NCBI GenBank assembly: GCA_026398275.1
Contig: JAPLTF010000078.1
Span: 1 to 49,735 of the forward strand
Length of the DNA stretch: 49,735 bases
Origin: Verrucomicrobiota bacterium
GTDB lineage: Bacteria; Verrucomicrobiota; Verrucomicrobiia; Chthoniobacterales; Terrimicrobiaceae
Reading direction: 5' to 3'
Each line of letters starts with the position of its first letter. Within the stretch, counting starts at the first letter, position 1. This document shows, piece after piece, positions 42,124-49,735 of this stretch. The position numbers and the translations under genes are program-made. A model generated the notes under the pieces. The model was given only the letters and a program-made list of their open reading frames with translations, had not been told where the DNA came from and made no database searches.

Positions 42124-42854
42124 TCCGCCTCCTCATCAACGGAGCCAAGGGCCGCATGGGACAATCCCTGATTTCCTGCGCAGCGGAGGACCCCGAGCTC
42201 ACGGTCTCCGCGCAGATCGATGAGGGCGACGATTTTTCATCCGCCCTGGCCGGCTGCGACGCAGTCATCGATTTCACCCATGCCCCGGCAACCGCCGCCG
42301 TGGCGGACGCCTGCGTGGCTGCCGGCAAGGTGCTCGTCATCGGAACCACCGGACACTCGGACGGGGACCGCTCCCGGATTTCCGCCTGCTCGCAAAAAAT
42401 CCCCATCGTCTTTGCCCCGAATTTCAGCGTCGGGGTCAACACCCTCTTCTGGCTCACTCAAAAAGCCGCCGAAATCCTCGGGCCGGACTTCGACCTCGAA
42501 GTCGTGGAAATGCACCACCGGCTCAAAAAGGATTCCCCCAGCGGAACCGCGAGGCGGCTGGCCGAGATCCTTGCAGAAGTGCGCCACCTTTCCTACGGGA
42601 AGGATGTCGTCCACGGGCGCAAAGGAATGGTCGGCGAACGGACCCGGACGGAAATCGGCATGCACGCCATCCGCGGGGGAGACGTCGTCGGCGATCACAC
42701 CGTCATCTTTGCCAACACCGGGGAACGCCTGGAGCTCAGCCACAAGGCCTCCAGCCGCGAAACTTTTGCAAAGGGTGCCCTCCGCGCCGCCAAATGGGCC
42801 GCCTCCAAGCCGGCCGGCCTTTACGACATGCAGGACGTCCTCGGGCTCCGTTGA
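42120..42854 (+). CDS. dapB: 4-Hydroxy-tetrahydrodipicolinate reductase
   Basis: The 244-aa reductase starts MIRLLINGAKGRMGQSLISC, with the GxxGRMG nucleotide loop. The substrate site EVVEMHHRLKKDSPSGTARR is complete, with the catalytic His pair, the Lys and the SGTA stretch. FAPNFSVGVNTLFWL and the C-terminal LELSHKASSRETFAKGALRA are family features. It produces tetrahydrodipicolinate for meso-DAP. The start overlaps the dapA stop. folK begins ten bases downstream. Confidence 0.96.
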   Translation: MIRLLINGAKGRMGQSLISCAAEDPELTVSAQIDEGDDFSSALAGCDAVIDFTHAPATAAVADACVAAGKVLVIGTTGHSDGDRSRISACSQKIPIVFAPNFSVGVNTLFWLTQKAAEILGPDFDLEVVEMHHRLKKDSPSGTARRLAEILAEVRHLSYGKDVVHGRKGMVGERTRTEIGMHAIRGGDVVGDHTVIFANTGERLELSHKASSRETFAKGALRAAKWAASKPAGLYDMQDVLGLR

Positions 42855-42864
42855 AATATCTGCC

Positions 42865-43374
42865 ATGAGAGCCGGCATCGCATTGGGATCCAACCTCGGC
42901 GACCGCCTCGGTAACCTCCAGGAGGCCCGTCGCCACCTCCTCGCCCTTCACGACGGCTCCGGCCCGTTCCTCTGCTCCAAAATCTACGAAACCGCACCCG
43001 TAGACTGCCCACCCGGCTCACTCCCGTTCCTCAACGCCGCCATCGAACTCTCCACCAGCACCCCTCCCCTCAATCTCCTCGCCGATCTCCAACGCATCGA
43101 AATCGAATCCGGACGATCCGCCGACCATGCATTCCACGGACCGCGCACTTTAGATTTGGACTTTCTTTATTATGGATCGCTACAGTTATCGCACATTCAG
43201 CTAACTCTGCCGCATAAGCGAATCCCAAGCAGGCTTTTTGTTCTAATGCCTCTTGCAGACATCCGTCCCGAGCTGATTCTCCCAACCGAAAACCTCACAA
43301 TTCGCGCATTATGCGAACATGAGGAGTCGCGCGCAAAATATCCACAGGATATAAATTTCATATCTTTTTTCTGA
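42865..43374 (+). CDS. folK: HPPK, folate-pathway pyrophosphokinase FolK
   Basis: The 169-aa 2-amino-4-hydroxy-6-hydroxymethyldihydropteridine diphosphokinase starts MRAGIALGSNLGDRLGNLQE and has SKIYETAPVDCP. The metal/ATP motif GPRTLDLDFLYYG and RIPSRLFVLMPLADI (usually HPR..RAFVL) follow. DNA composition changes just after the GPRTLDLDF codons: up to about 43145 it is GC-rich like its neighbours, then clearly AT-rich to the stop. The ORF remains intact through the change. The next gene is panB, so this is a small vitamin cluster behind the dap genes. Confidence 0.92.
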   Translation: MRAGIALGSNLGDRLGNLQEARRHLLALHDGSGPFLCSKIYETAPVDCPPGSLPFLNAAIELSTSTPPLNLLADLQRIEIESGRSADHAFHGPRTLDLDFLYYGSLQLSHIQLTLPHKRIPSRLFVLMPLADIRPELILPTENLTIRALCEHEESRAKYPQDINFISFF

Positions 43375-43401
43375 TAAACCAAATAAAGCAGTTTTATACT
43401 T

Positions 43402-44166
43402 TTGAAACAGACAGTAAATTTTCTGGTTAAGGCAAAGGAATCCGGGCGCAAGATTGCGAGCTTGACCGCGTATGACTATCCGATGGCGAAGTTGTTGGAT
43501 GAGGCGGACCTGGATTTTCTTCTCGTTGGAGATTCTCTGGGAATGGTGGTCCTGGGCTACCCTGATACGACGAGTGTGCGGATGGAGGACATGCTCCACC
43601 ACACGCGGGCGGTGGCACGTGGTGCGACGAAGACATGGATCGTCTCGGATCTGCCAACAGGGAGCTATCCGTCTCCCGAGGCGGCTGTGGAAAATTCCGC
43701 ATTGCTGATCGAGGCCGGTGCCGACGCGGTGAAGATTGAAGGCGGGCGGGAGCGACTCCGGATTGTGCTGGCGATCCGGGAGGCGGGGATTCCGGTTGTC
43801 GGCCACCTTGGCATGCTGCCGCAGCGGGTGCGTGAAGAAGGCGGCTACCACATCAAGGGCCGTTCGGAGGAGGAATCTGCGAGCCTGCTCGCGGACGCCA
43901 TCGCCCTGGATGAGGCTGGCGTCAGCGCCGTGGTCCTGGAACTGGTCCATGCTCCGGTCGCCGAGAAGATTTCCCGCTCCGTGAAAATCCCGACAATCGG
44001 AATCGGCAGCGGGCCGTCCTGTGACGGCCAGATCCTGGTCCTGCACGACGTGATCGGCCTGTTCCCGTGGTTCCGTCCCCGATTTGCACAAGTGCGGGCG
44101 GATCTGGCGGCGGAGGTGACGCGTTCGGCCGTGGAGTTTGTTGCCGCGACGCGGTCGGAGAAGTAG
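43402..44166 (+). CDS. panB: 3-Methyl-2-oxobutanoate hydroxymethyltransferase
   Basis: The 254-aa enzyme transfers a hydroxymethyl group from methylenetetrahydrofolate to 2-oxoisovalerate, the first step of pantothenate synthesis. The TTG start at 43402 is chosen because [20 protein letters not shown] followed by [15 protein letters not shown] is the family start. Metal and substrate residues are in [15 protein letters not shown] (Asp and Ser), [10 protein letters not shown] and [11 protein letters not shown]. The C-terminal [20 protein letters not shown] is conserved. Codon use is less extremely C-ending than in dapA or dapB, as in the adjoining AT-rich folK end. Confidence 0.94.
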   Translation: MKQTVNFLVKAKESGRKIASLTAYDYPMAKLLDEADLDFLLVGDSLGMVVLGYPDTTSVRMEDMLHHTRAVARGATKTWIVSDLPTGSYPSPEAAVENSALLIEAGADAVKIEGGRERLRIVLAIREAGIPVVGHLGMLPQRVREEGGYHIKGRSEEESASLLADAIALDEAGVSAVVLELVHAPVAEKISRSVKIPTIGIGSGPSCDGQILVLHDVIGLFPWFRPRFAQVRADLAAEVTRSAVEFVAATRSEK

Positions 44167-44222
44167 CGACGGAGACCCCCCGGATGTTTTTCTTTCCCAA
44201 ATCTCCTCCGGAGGTTACTTCG

Positions 44223-44723
44223 ATGGGGAACCGGATGAACCTGATCCGCCCGCTCCTCCCCATCGTTTCTGTGCTCTGCGTATTCTGGATCTCCGGATGT
44301 GCCACTCCGCGCCGTCTCGTGACCGATCCGGCCCCGGGCGGAAAAGCCGGGGATACGGAGCAGCTGCCCTCCATCTATGCCCCGAAACCGGTCTCCGTGC
44401 TGAGCGGGAAGGCGTCGTTCTACGGCAAGCCCCAGAAAACCGCCAGCGGGGAGCGGTTCGATCCCAGAAAGCTCACGGCTGCCCACAAAACCCTCCCCAT
44501 GCACAGCGTCGTCCGGGTCATCAACCTGAGGAATGGGAAAAGCGTGATCGTGCGGATCAACGACCGGGGTCCCTACGTCCGCGGCCGCATCATCGACCTG
44601 AGCACGGCGGCCGCCGAGAAGATCGACATGATCAACGCCGGCGTCGCCCCCGTGAAGGTCGAGGTCCTCAAGAAGATCGACGTGATGACCAAGCCGAACC
44701 GCAAGGTCAAACCCACGAATTGA
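44223..44723 (+). CDS. rlpA: RlpA-type septal ring lytic transglycosylase, lipoprotein
   Basis: ATG 44223 is preceded by GGAGGTTACTTCG, one of the best ribosome sites in the window; starts at 44184 and 44235 are less well placed. The 166-aa precursor has lipobox WISGC. The double-psi beta-barrel shows [37 protein letters not shown] and [20 protein letters not shown], with the catalytic-type Asp of NDRGP. RlpA cleaves glycan strands lacking stem peptides at the division site. A SPOR domain, usual in Gammaproteobacteria, is absent. The downstream neighbour is ffh. Confidence 0.9.
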   Translation: MGNRMNLIRPLLPIVSVLCVFWISGCATPRRLVTDPAPGGKAGDTEQLPSIYAPKPVSVLSGKASFYGKPQKTASGERFDPRKLTAAHKTLPMHSVVRVINLRNGKSVIVRINDRGPYVRGRIIDLSTAAAEKIDMINAGVAPVKVEVLKKIDVMTKPNRKVKPTN

Positions 44724-44839
44724 ATCGCCCTCACCGCCCGTGTCCTCGACGCGGAAAAGTCCGCCGACGGAATCCCTTCGTCTTCTGACCGGAAAATCCC
44801 CTTTTATTGGCGGCTTTGTCGGCTAGGTTGTGCGTTCAC

Positions 44840-46186
44840 ATGTTCAGCAGGCTATCAGACAAACTTCAGGACGTTTTCAAAGATCTCCGTGGTCACGGAA
44901 AGATCAGCGAGGTCAATGTGACCGACTCCCTGCGCGAGGTGCGCATGGCCCTGCTGGATGCGGATGTGCATTTTCAGGTCGCGAAGGACTTCATCGCACG
45001 CGTCAAGGACAAGGCGCTCGGCGAGGAGGTCCTCCGCAGCGTCACACCCGGACAGCAGATCGTCAAAATTTTCCACGAGGAACTCTGCGCCCTCCTCGGC
45101 GGCGACGCGTCTCCCCTCAACCTGGACAAGCCCGCGAGGATCCTGATGGTCGGCCTCAACGGAGCCGGAAAAACCACCTCGTCGGCCAAGCTCGCCCGCT
45201 GGCTCAAATCCCAGGGCCGTTCCCCCCTCCTCATCGCCGCCGACCTTTACCGCCCGGCCGCCATCGAGCAGCTCGCCGTCCTCGGCGAACAGGTCTCCGT
45301 ACCGGTCTTCCGCCCGGAGGCCGGAGAGACGGATGTCGTCCGCTCCTGCAAAAAATCTCTCGAATGGTGCGAAGCCACCGGCGGAAACGTCCAAATCTTC
45401 GATACCGCCGGACGTCAGGAAATTGATGAGCCGCTGATCAAGGAACTCCAGCGCCTCCGCGATTTTCTCCAGCCCAAGGAGATCCTGCTCGTCTGCGACG
45501 CCGCCACCGGGCAGCAGGCGGTCAGCGTGGCGGAGCACTTCCACTCGGCGCTCGGCATCACCGGCATCGTCCTCACCAAGCTCGACGGCGATGCCCGCGG
45601 CGGTGCCGCCCTCTCGCTCCGCGCCGTCACCGGGCGCCCGATCAAATTCGCAGGCGTCGGCGAAAAAACCGACCAGTTCGAACCGTTCCACCCCGACCGC
45701 CTCGCCGGACGCATCCTCGGCATGGGCGATGTCGTCAGCCTCGTCGAGAAGGCCGCCGAGGCCATCACCGAGGCGGACGCCCTCCGGATGGAACAGAAGC
45801 TCCGCACCGCCAGCTTCGACCTCGAGGACTTCCTCCAGCAGTTCAAAATGCTCAAGCGCATGGGACCGCTTGAAAATATCCTTGGCATGATCCCCGGAAT
45901 GGATAAGTTGAAAGATTCCTCGATTGACGAGAAGCAACTGAAGCGGGTGGAGGCGATTGTCCTCTCCATGACGCCGCAGGAGCGGGCGCGGCCGGATATC
46001 CTGAACGCGCGCCGCCGCCAGCGGGTCGCCCGGGGCAGCGGCACGACCGTCACCGAGGTGAATAATCTTCTCCTGCGCTTCTCCCAGATGCGCAAGATGA
46101 TGAAAAATACGGGGCAGATGAAAAAAATGATGTCCCGTGCCGGAAAAAATTTCGGCCTGCAGGTCCCCGGGGGACTCGGAGGCTGA
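44840..46186 (+). CDS. ffh: Signal recognition particle protein Ffh
   Basis: The 448-aa GTPase starts MFSRLSDKLQDVFKDLRGHG. The NG domain carries G1 GLNGAGKTT at 105-113, IFDTAGRQEIDEPLIKEL, LTKLDGDARGGAAL and GVGEKTDQFEPFHPDRLAGR. The C-terminal M domain is methionine-rich (QMRKMMKNTGQMKKMM) and binds 4.5S RNA and signal sequences. It targets membrane proteins co-translationally. Codon use is strongly GC-ending. The next genes are rpsP and khpA, a common bacterial order with trmD and rplS often following but not here. Confidence 0.97.
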   Translation: MFSRLSDKLQDVFKDLRGHGKISEVNVTDSLREVRMALLDADVHFQVAKDFIARVKDKALGEEVLRSVTPGQQIVKIFHEELCALLGGDASPLNLDKPARILMVGLNGAGKTTSSAKLARWLKSQGRSPLLIAADLYRPAAIEQLAVLGEQVSVPVFRPEAGETDVVRSCKKSLEWCEATGGNVQIFDTAGRQEIDEPLIKELQRLRDFLQPKEILLVCDAATGQQAVSVAEHFHSALGITGIVLTKLDGDARGGAALSLRAVTGRPIKFAGVGEKTDQFEPFHPDRLAGRILGMGDVVSLVEKAAEAITEADALRMEQKLRTASFDLEDFLQQFKMLKRMGPLENILGMIPGMDKLKDSSIDEKQLKRVEAIVLSMTPQERARPDILNARRRQRVARGSGTTVTEVNNLLLRFSQMRKMMKNTGQMKKMMSRAGKNFGLQVPGGLGG

Positions 46187-46215
46187 AGTCGATTTCGCAC
46201 GGTGATGCCCGTGAC

Positions 46216-46243
46216 TTGCAACTCAATACTTAAAACTTAATAC
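46216..46243 (+). promoter_or_regulatory. Possible promoter of rpsP (near-leaderless)
   Basis: TTGCAA (46216-46221) and TAATAC (46238-46243) are separated by 16 bases in an unusually A/T-rich stretch. Transcription would start only a few bases before the ATG at 46253, implying a very short leader with no Shine-Dalgarno sequence. Confidence 0.3.
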
Positions 46244-46252
46244 TTCTACTCC

Positions 46253-46504
46253 ATGGCCGTAGCAATCCGACTCCGCCGCGAAGGCGCGAAAAACAGTCCC
46301 TATTACAAAATTGTCGTCGCCGACCAGCGTCGTGCGCGCGATGGCAAATTCATCGAAATCATCGGCACTTACGATCCGAGAAAAGAAGGGGAAAATTTCT
46401 CCATCGAGCTCGACCGCGCTGACTACTGGGTCGGGGTCGGTGCCCGCCCGTCCCAGACCGTCGGCAGCATCATGACGAAGGCCCGCAAAAAGCTCGCGGC
46501 CTGA
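46253..46504 (+). CDS. rpsP: 30S ribosomal protein S16
   Basis: The 83-aa protein starts MAVAIRLRREGAKNSPYYKI and contains VVADQRRARDGKFIEIIGTY, DPR, and the C-terminal RPSQTVGSIMTKARKK, all typical of S16, which binds 16S rRNA early in 30S assembly. It follows ffh after 66 bases, and khpA starts eight bases after its stop. Confidence 0.97.
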   Translation: MAVAIRLRREGAKNSPYYKIVVADQRRARDGKFIEIIGTYDPRKEGENFSIELDRADYWVGVGARPSQTVGSIMTKARKKLAA

Positions 46505-46511
46505 TTCCGCC

Positions 46512-46742
46512 ATGGAAGAGTTCCTGCGCTACGTGATCTGCAGCCTCGTGGAATTTCCCGACGAGGTCGTCTTCACAAAGACCGAGACGCCGGAGCGCAC
46601 GATCTTCCACGTGGCCATGAGGAAGACGGATCTTCCAAAAATCATCGGCAAGGGAGGGAACACCATCCAATCCCTCCGCACTCTCCTGAATGCCGCCGCC
46701 CACAAGCGCGGCACCAAAGCCTCCCTGGAGATCATCGAATGA
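46512..46742 (+). CDS. khpA: KhpA-type KH-domain RNA-binding protein
   Basis: The 76-aa protein starts MEEFLRYVICSLVEFPDEVV and has the KH GxxG loop in KIIGKGGNTIQSLRTLL. The family (formerly YlqC) works with KhpB/Jag on RNA in cell division and small-RNA regulation. Its place between rpsP and, usually, rimM is typical; here rimM and trmD are absent and a lipoprotein gene overlaps by four bases. Confidence 0.92.
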   Translation: MEEFLRYVICSLVEFPDEVVFTKTETPERTIFHVAMRKTDLPKIIGKGGNTIQSLRTLLNAAAHKRGTKASLEIIE

Positions 46743-46942
46743 CAAAAATCCTTCTGTCATCGCTCGCCGCCGCCGCCATCCTTCTCGGATCGGGATGCGA
46801 GCAGCACCCCGCCTCCCAGACCGTCCCAGGCTTCAAAGAAAAGAACGCCAAAAATCAGGCGGCCCAGGACAAGAAGGCCCGGACTCCGGTCGCCATCAAT
46901 CCGGACGCCCCCAGGTTTTTTCCTCCGAACAACGGACGGTAA
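46739..46942 (+). CDS. Small lipoprotein of unknown function
   Basis: The 67-aa product starts MTKILLSSLAAAAILLGSGC with a lipobox at LGSGC. The mature part is basic and polar with a Lys/Asn/Gln-rich middle (FKEKNAKNQAAQDKKA) and a Pro/Arg end (APRFFPPNNGR). No family recognised. Its start overlaps the khpA stop. Confidence 0.75.
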   Translation: MTKILLSSLAAAAILLGSGCEQHPASQTVPGFKEKNAKNQAAQDKKARTPVAINPDAPRFFPPNNGR

Positions 46943-47020
46943 CAACGCCCGTCCGGAGGCCAGCGGCGCAACGTGTTTCGTCAGCGCTGGCCCAAGCCGT
47001 CGAAATTCTTTCCATCTCCC

Positions 47021-48295
47021 ATGACCATCTCCCACGATCTCTTTGAGGCAGCCCTACGCCGGATCCCCGGCGGCGTCAACTCGCCAGTCCGCGCATTCCG
47101 CGGGGTGGGTGGCGAGCCGTTCTTCACCAAGTCCGCCAACGGCTGTCGCCTGGTCACTGCGGACAACGAGGAACTGATCGACTACGTGGGAACCTGGGGA
47201 CCGGCCATCCTCGGGCATGCCCCGAGCGTGGTGACCAATGCGGTCCGCGAAACCGCCCAGCACGGGCTGAGCTTCGGAACCCCGAACCCGCTCGAGGTCG
47301 AGATGGCCGAGACGATCTGCCGCTTCGTTCCTTCCGTTGAAAAAGTCCGCATGGTCAACAGCGGGACCGAGGCCACCATGAGCTGCATCCGCCTCGCCCG
47401 CGGGTTCACAGGCCGTGACAAAATCATCAAATTTGAAGGCTGCTACCACGGGCACGTGGATTCCCTGCTGGTCAAGGCCGGAAGCGGTGCGCTCACCCAT
47501 GGAACCCCGGACAGCGCCGGAATTCCCAAAGCGCTCGCCCGTCTGACCATCACGATTCCTTTCAACAACATCGAGGCTGTCCGAGCCGCCTTCGCCGCCA
47601 ACCCGGGCGAGATCGCCGCCGTGATCCTCGAGCCGGTGCCGGCAAACGCCGGACTCTACCTTCCGGAACCGGGATTTCTGGAGTCCCTGCGCACCCTCTG
47701 CACCGAGTCCGAATCCCTCCTGATTTTTGATGAGGTCATGACCGGCTTCCGGCTCGCGCGCGGCGGAGCCCAGGAAGTTTTCGGAATCCGCCCCGACCTC
47801 ACCGCCCTCGGCAAGGTCATCGGCGGCGGCCTCCCGGTCGGCGCATTCGGCGGACGCGCCGACATCATGGACCAGCTCTCTCCCGACGGCCCGGTCTACC
47901 AGGCCGGCACCCTCTCCGGCAACCCGATCGCCATGGCGGCGGGCCTCGCCCAGCTCCGCGAACTCGAGCGCTGCCACGGATGGTCCCAGCTCGAGGAGAT
48001 CGGACTGTCCTTCGAAGCCCTCGCCCGGCAAGCCATCCGCGGGCTTCCCCTCACCTTTCAGCGCATCGGCTCGATGTTCTGCCTCTACTTCCGCGAAGGC
48101 CCGGTCCTCCGGCTCTCGGATGCCATGCAGAGCGACCGGGAACGCTTCGCAAAATACTTCCACCGCTGCCTCGACTCCGGCGTCTACTTCGCTCCCTCAC
48201 AGTTCGAAGCCGGATTCCTCTCCGTCGCCCACACCAGCGCCGACATCGACCAGACCGCCCGCATTATGTCCGACGCCCTCAAAAGCGTGTTCTAG
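47021..48295 (+). CDS. hemL: Glutamate-1-semialdehyde 2,1-aminomutase
   Basis: The 424-aa PLP enzyme makes 5-aminolevulinate from glutamate-1-semialdehyde in C5 haem synthesis. The PLP Lys265 is in TALGKVIGGGLPVGAFGG. Other family segments are the IPGGVNSPVRAFRGVGGEP start, VNSGTEATMSCIRLARGFTG, FEGCYHGHVDSLLVKAG, and LLIFDEVMTGFRLARGGAQE. ATG 47021 is fixed by this start. hemA is not in the window. The stop is about 150 bases before ssrA. Confidence 0.96.
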   Translation: MTISHDLFEAALRRIPGGVNSPVRAFRGVGGEPFFTKSANGCRLVTADNEELIDYVGTWGPAILGHAPSVVTNAVRETAQHGLSFGTPNPLEVEMAETICRFVPSVEKVRMVNSGTEATMSCIRLARGFTGRDKIIKFEGCYHGHVDSLLVKAGSGALTHGTPDSAGIPKALARLTITIPFNNIEAVRAAFAANPGEIAAVILEPVPANAGLYLPEPGFLESLRTLCTESESLLIFDEVMTGFRLARGGAQEVFGIRPDLTALGKVIGGGLPVGAFGGRADIMDQLSPDGPVYQAGTLSGNPIAMAAGLAQLRELERCHGWSQLEEIGLSFEALARQAIRGLPLTFQRIGSMFCLYFREGPVLRLSDAMQSDRERFAKYFHRCLDSGVYFAPSQFEAGFLSVAHTSADIDQTARIMSDALKSVF

Positions 48296-48408
48296 AAAAG
48301 GCCACACGCAAAGGCTGCGGAAGTCGTTGAGGAAATTGCAAATGCCGGTCAAGAGGAACGGCACGATATTCTTTCCGGCTCCACTCTCGCATTTCCGCTC
48401 TTTCGCCA

Positions 48409-48436
48409 TTGCTTTTCCGCAAAGCCGCGCTATCTT
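48409..48436 (+). promoter_or_regulatory. Promoter of ssrA
   Basis: TTGCTT (48409-48414) and TATCTT (48431-48436) are separated by 16 bases. Transcription would start about 6 bases upstream of the mature tmRNA 5' end (48449), consistent with RNase P processing of a short leader. Confidence 0.4.
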
Positions 48437-48448
48437 CTGCCTTAGTTA

Positions 48449-48802
48449 GGGGGCGTACTGGTTTCGACTTGAGGTGTGAAGCCCGGCCCGCATGCCGAGG
48501 ATGATTCGTTGGCCTCGTAAAAAATCGGATCAAAAAAACTAAATGCAGATTACGAAGATCTCGCTCTCGCGGCTTAATTGACCGCGACGTTTCCCGGCGA
48601 ACGCCTGCTACTCCGGGAAACGACGACAGCAGGCTAATTTTCAGCCGGGGTGGCCGCGGCGGGAAGTGAATCGATTTCGTGGCCGCTCTGGGGTCGGTGG
48701 CGTGACGGTTCGCAGCAGGGCTCCAAGATTAAAGACCGTATAAGCATGTAGAAGGTTGTGTAGATCGCTTTAAGGACAGGGGTTCAACTCCCCTCGCCTC
48801 CA
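48449..48802 (+). ncRNA. ssrA: Transfer-messenger RNA (tmRNA)
   Basis: A one-piece tmRNA of 354 nt. The 5' acceptor strand GGGGGCG is followed by TACTGGTTTCGACTTG, the canonical 5' consensus, and pairs with CGCCTCC at 48795-48801; discriminator A at 48802. The T-arm reads GGGGTTCAACTCCCC. The internal ORF ends NADYEDLALAA then TAA, with a hydrophobic LALAA tail as in other ssrA degradation tags. The exact resume codon (GCA or AAT) is not certain. It rescues stalled ribosomes and tags the nascent chain for proteolysis; its 3' end is a common integration site, and the sequence downstream is gene-poor. Confidence 0.95.
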
Positions 48803-49211
48803 TTGTGTTGATTGTCAGTTACTTACAAACAAGAAACTGTCATTCTAATACTTAAACTAAGACAAAGTCCGCCAAAAGCCACCTTTGTGTGCCTGTATCC
48901 GCCGCCCCGAAATTTCATGGAGGGAACCGCACCTTTCTCTGGCCAACTTAAAAGCATCACCTCCGCCCAATCGCACGGTGCCAATGACGGGAGGCAACGC
49001 AGTCCGCGACAACGAAACAAAGCCCACCGTGAGGCGAATGGACGTTGTTCTGGGCCGATTCCACAAGCAGAGATGAATCGCTTGTGCGGTCCAAAAGTTT
49101 CAGGTTCAATCTGAGGAGTCAGATTCTTCGCCCATCGCGGGAATGTCGGAGTCCTTGTGTGGGTGGGGCAGTTCAAGAAAGCCCAAGCCGAGCGCATAAA
49201 ATGAAACAGCC
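48803..49211. other. Gene-poor interval downstream of ssrA
   Basis: No convincing ORF on either strand. The first 100 bases are AT-rich compared with the window, then composition returns to average. Two short open frames overlap on opposite strands with no signal or domain and are rejected as coding. It may be the left end of an inserted segment at ssrA. Confidence 0.6.
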
Positions 49212-49373
49212 ATGAGGAACCCCATCAAACTTGCCGCATGGACCCTGCTCATCGCCGTCGCCGTGTGGATCTCCATTGTCACCGTCCTGAACATCGGACA
49301 GCCGCGCCACTGGGGAGCAAACCCCGAGATCGGCCATCGAGCGGCCCACCAGTCAGGCAACCCGCCGCCGTAG
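49212..49373 (+). CDS. Small one-TM protein (53 aa)
   Basis: ATG 49212 to TAG 49373. The product has a TM helix (AAWTLLIAVAVWISIVTVLN) and a short polar tail (GQPRHWGANPEIGHRAAH). A weak upstream purine stretch precedes the ATG. No family recognised. It is plausible because the frame has TM organisation rather than random composition. Confidence 0.45.
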   Translation: MRNPIKLAAWTLLIAVAVWISIVTVLNIGQPRHWGANPEIGHRAAHQSGNPPP

Positions 49374-49687
49374 CCCACAGCCCCGCCAGCAGCCCGAAAG
49401 CACGGCGAGCGGGATGACGCACGGCGAATCTCCGCCGCGAGCGCAGGCAACGAACGCCAGCGAGAGCGAACCATGCAGCCAACCCAGAACAAGGGGAAGA
49501 GAGAGGACAGGACACCGCGCCCAGAAGCCCCGCCAACGCCCGAGCAGGCCAAAGCCCGGAACCGCCCCGGCAAACCCAAACCGCCCGGCGGCAGATGCGG
49601 GCGCCGGAGCGAACGTCGGATGATTTGGCCGGTTTGAAAACCGGATAGCAAAAAGCGGTTTTTGACGCATGAGCGGAAGAGGGGTTT
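49374..49687. other. GC- and Pro-rich interval before the IS21 fragment
   Basis: Open frames exist on both strands (about 70 aa plus, up to 180 aa minus), but their residue use is repetitive (Arg/Pro/Ala or Arg/Ser/Gly) with no motif. I see no gene. The right end, GGTTTTTGACGCATGAGC, could be the edge of the insertion sequence. Confidence 0.5.
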
Positions 49688-49735
49688 TTAGGTTTCGATG
49701 CGGTCTTTCATGCGGAAGCTTGAGCCTTCGATGAT
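49688..49735 (-). mobile_element. Probable C-terminal tail of an IstB-like (IS21) ATP-binding protein, partial
   Basis: The minus strand from the right edge reads IIEGSSFRMKDRIET then TAA at 49688. This resembles the end of IS21 helper proteins (a H.A..I.GxSFRxKD type tail), which follow the transposase IstA. Only 15 residues are visible, so the call rests on a short phrase. Confidence 0.4.

Noticed and set aside
48812-49114. 100-aa plus-strand ORF after ssrA
   Set aside because: No ribosome site, no signal or motif; composition looks random.
49106-49651. 181-aa minus-strand ORF downstream of ssrA
   Set aside because: Repetitive Arg/Ser/Gly composition, no domain, and overlaps a better small membrane ORF on the plus strand.

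Overview
The window reads as a stretch of chromosome from a high-GC, Gram-negative, free-living bacterium. The tandem DUF4159 proteins, the many TPR proteins and lipoproteins, the putative Na+/H+ antiporter, YqgE, the one-piece tmRNA and the scattered housekeeping genes best fit the Verrucomicrobiota (PVC group). That placement is inference, because no rRNA gene is present. Coding density is high, GTG and TTG starts are common, Shine-Dalgarno sequences are mostly weak, and many neighbours overlap by ATGA.

Layout. (1) 1-9807: an envelope cluster with an ExbB/TolQ-type channel, a REP-like palindrome, a large TPR protein, a small secreted protein, an HtrA protease, a membrane TPR protein, a receiver-like protein that runs into a 12-bp Thr-Pro repeat array, a pseudokinase/FGE-fold membrane protein and a secreted protein. 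The receiver and pseudokinase parts look like one gene split by a frameshift inside the array. (2) 9990-16734: a chorismate mutase lipoprotein, a palindromic repeat beside a truncated RluA-type pseudouridine synthase, an aldehyde dehydrogenase/saccharopine dehydrogenase-family pair, a DUF4410 lipoprotein, a frameshifted pseudogene and a Na+/H+ antiporter. (3) 16833-25659: riboflavin synthase, two DUF4159 proteins with TonB-like N-termini, thiS/thiH, two peptidyl-prolyl isomerases, a beta-hydroxyacid dehydrogenase-like protein, YgfZ and tRNA-Tyr, whose 3' end is duplicated nearby. (4) 25831-34722: an RND efflux pair with a strong promoter, a MalK/UgpC-type ATPase, an internally deleted dgt pseudogene and ClpB. 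(5) 34952-40249: a CPA2 antiporter, YqgE, TrpF, a small 4-TM protein, a DUF2934 protein, an epimerase and a TPR protein. (6) 40388-48802: dapF-dapA-dapB-folK-panB, rlpA, ffh-rpsP-khpA, a small lipoprotein, hemL and ssrA. (7) 48803-49735: a gene-poor accessory segment ending in a probable IS21 istB tail.

How the genes fit together. Lysine/peptidoglycan precursor synthesis (DapF/A/B), folate and pantothenate steps, riboflavin, thiamine, tryptophan and haem genes are present as isolated steps rather than full operons. Protein-quality functions (HtrA, PpiC-type and cyclophilin isomerases, ClpB, SRP, tmRNA) are spread through the window.

The most interesting material is (a) the receiver/pseudokinase/FGE-fold chain, in which every recognisable domain has lost its catalytic hallmark and which is interrupted at a tandem repeat; (b) two DUF4159 proteins that begin like TonB, with an SxxxH transmembrane segment and a proline-rich spacer; and (c) a small family of palindromic repeats that start and end with TGATCAAA-type arms and sit beside a decayed gene and the DUF4159 pair.
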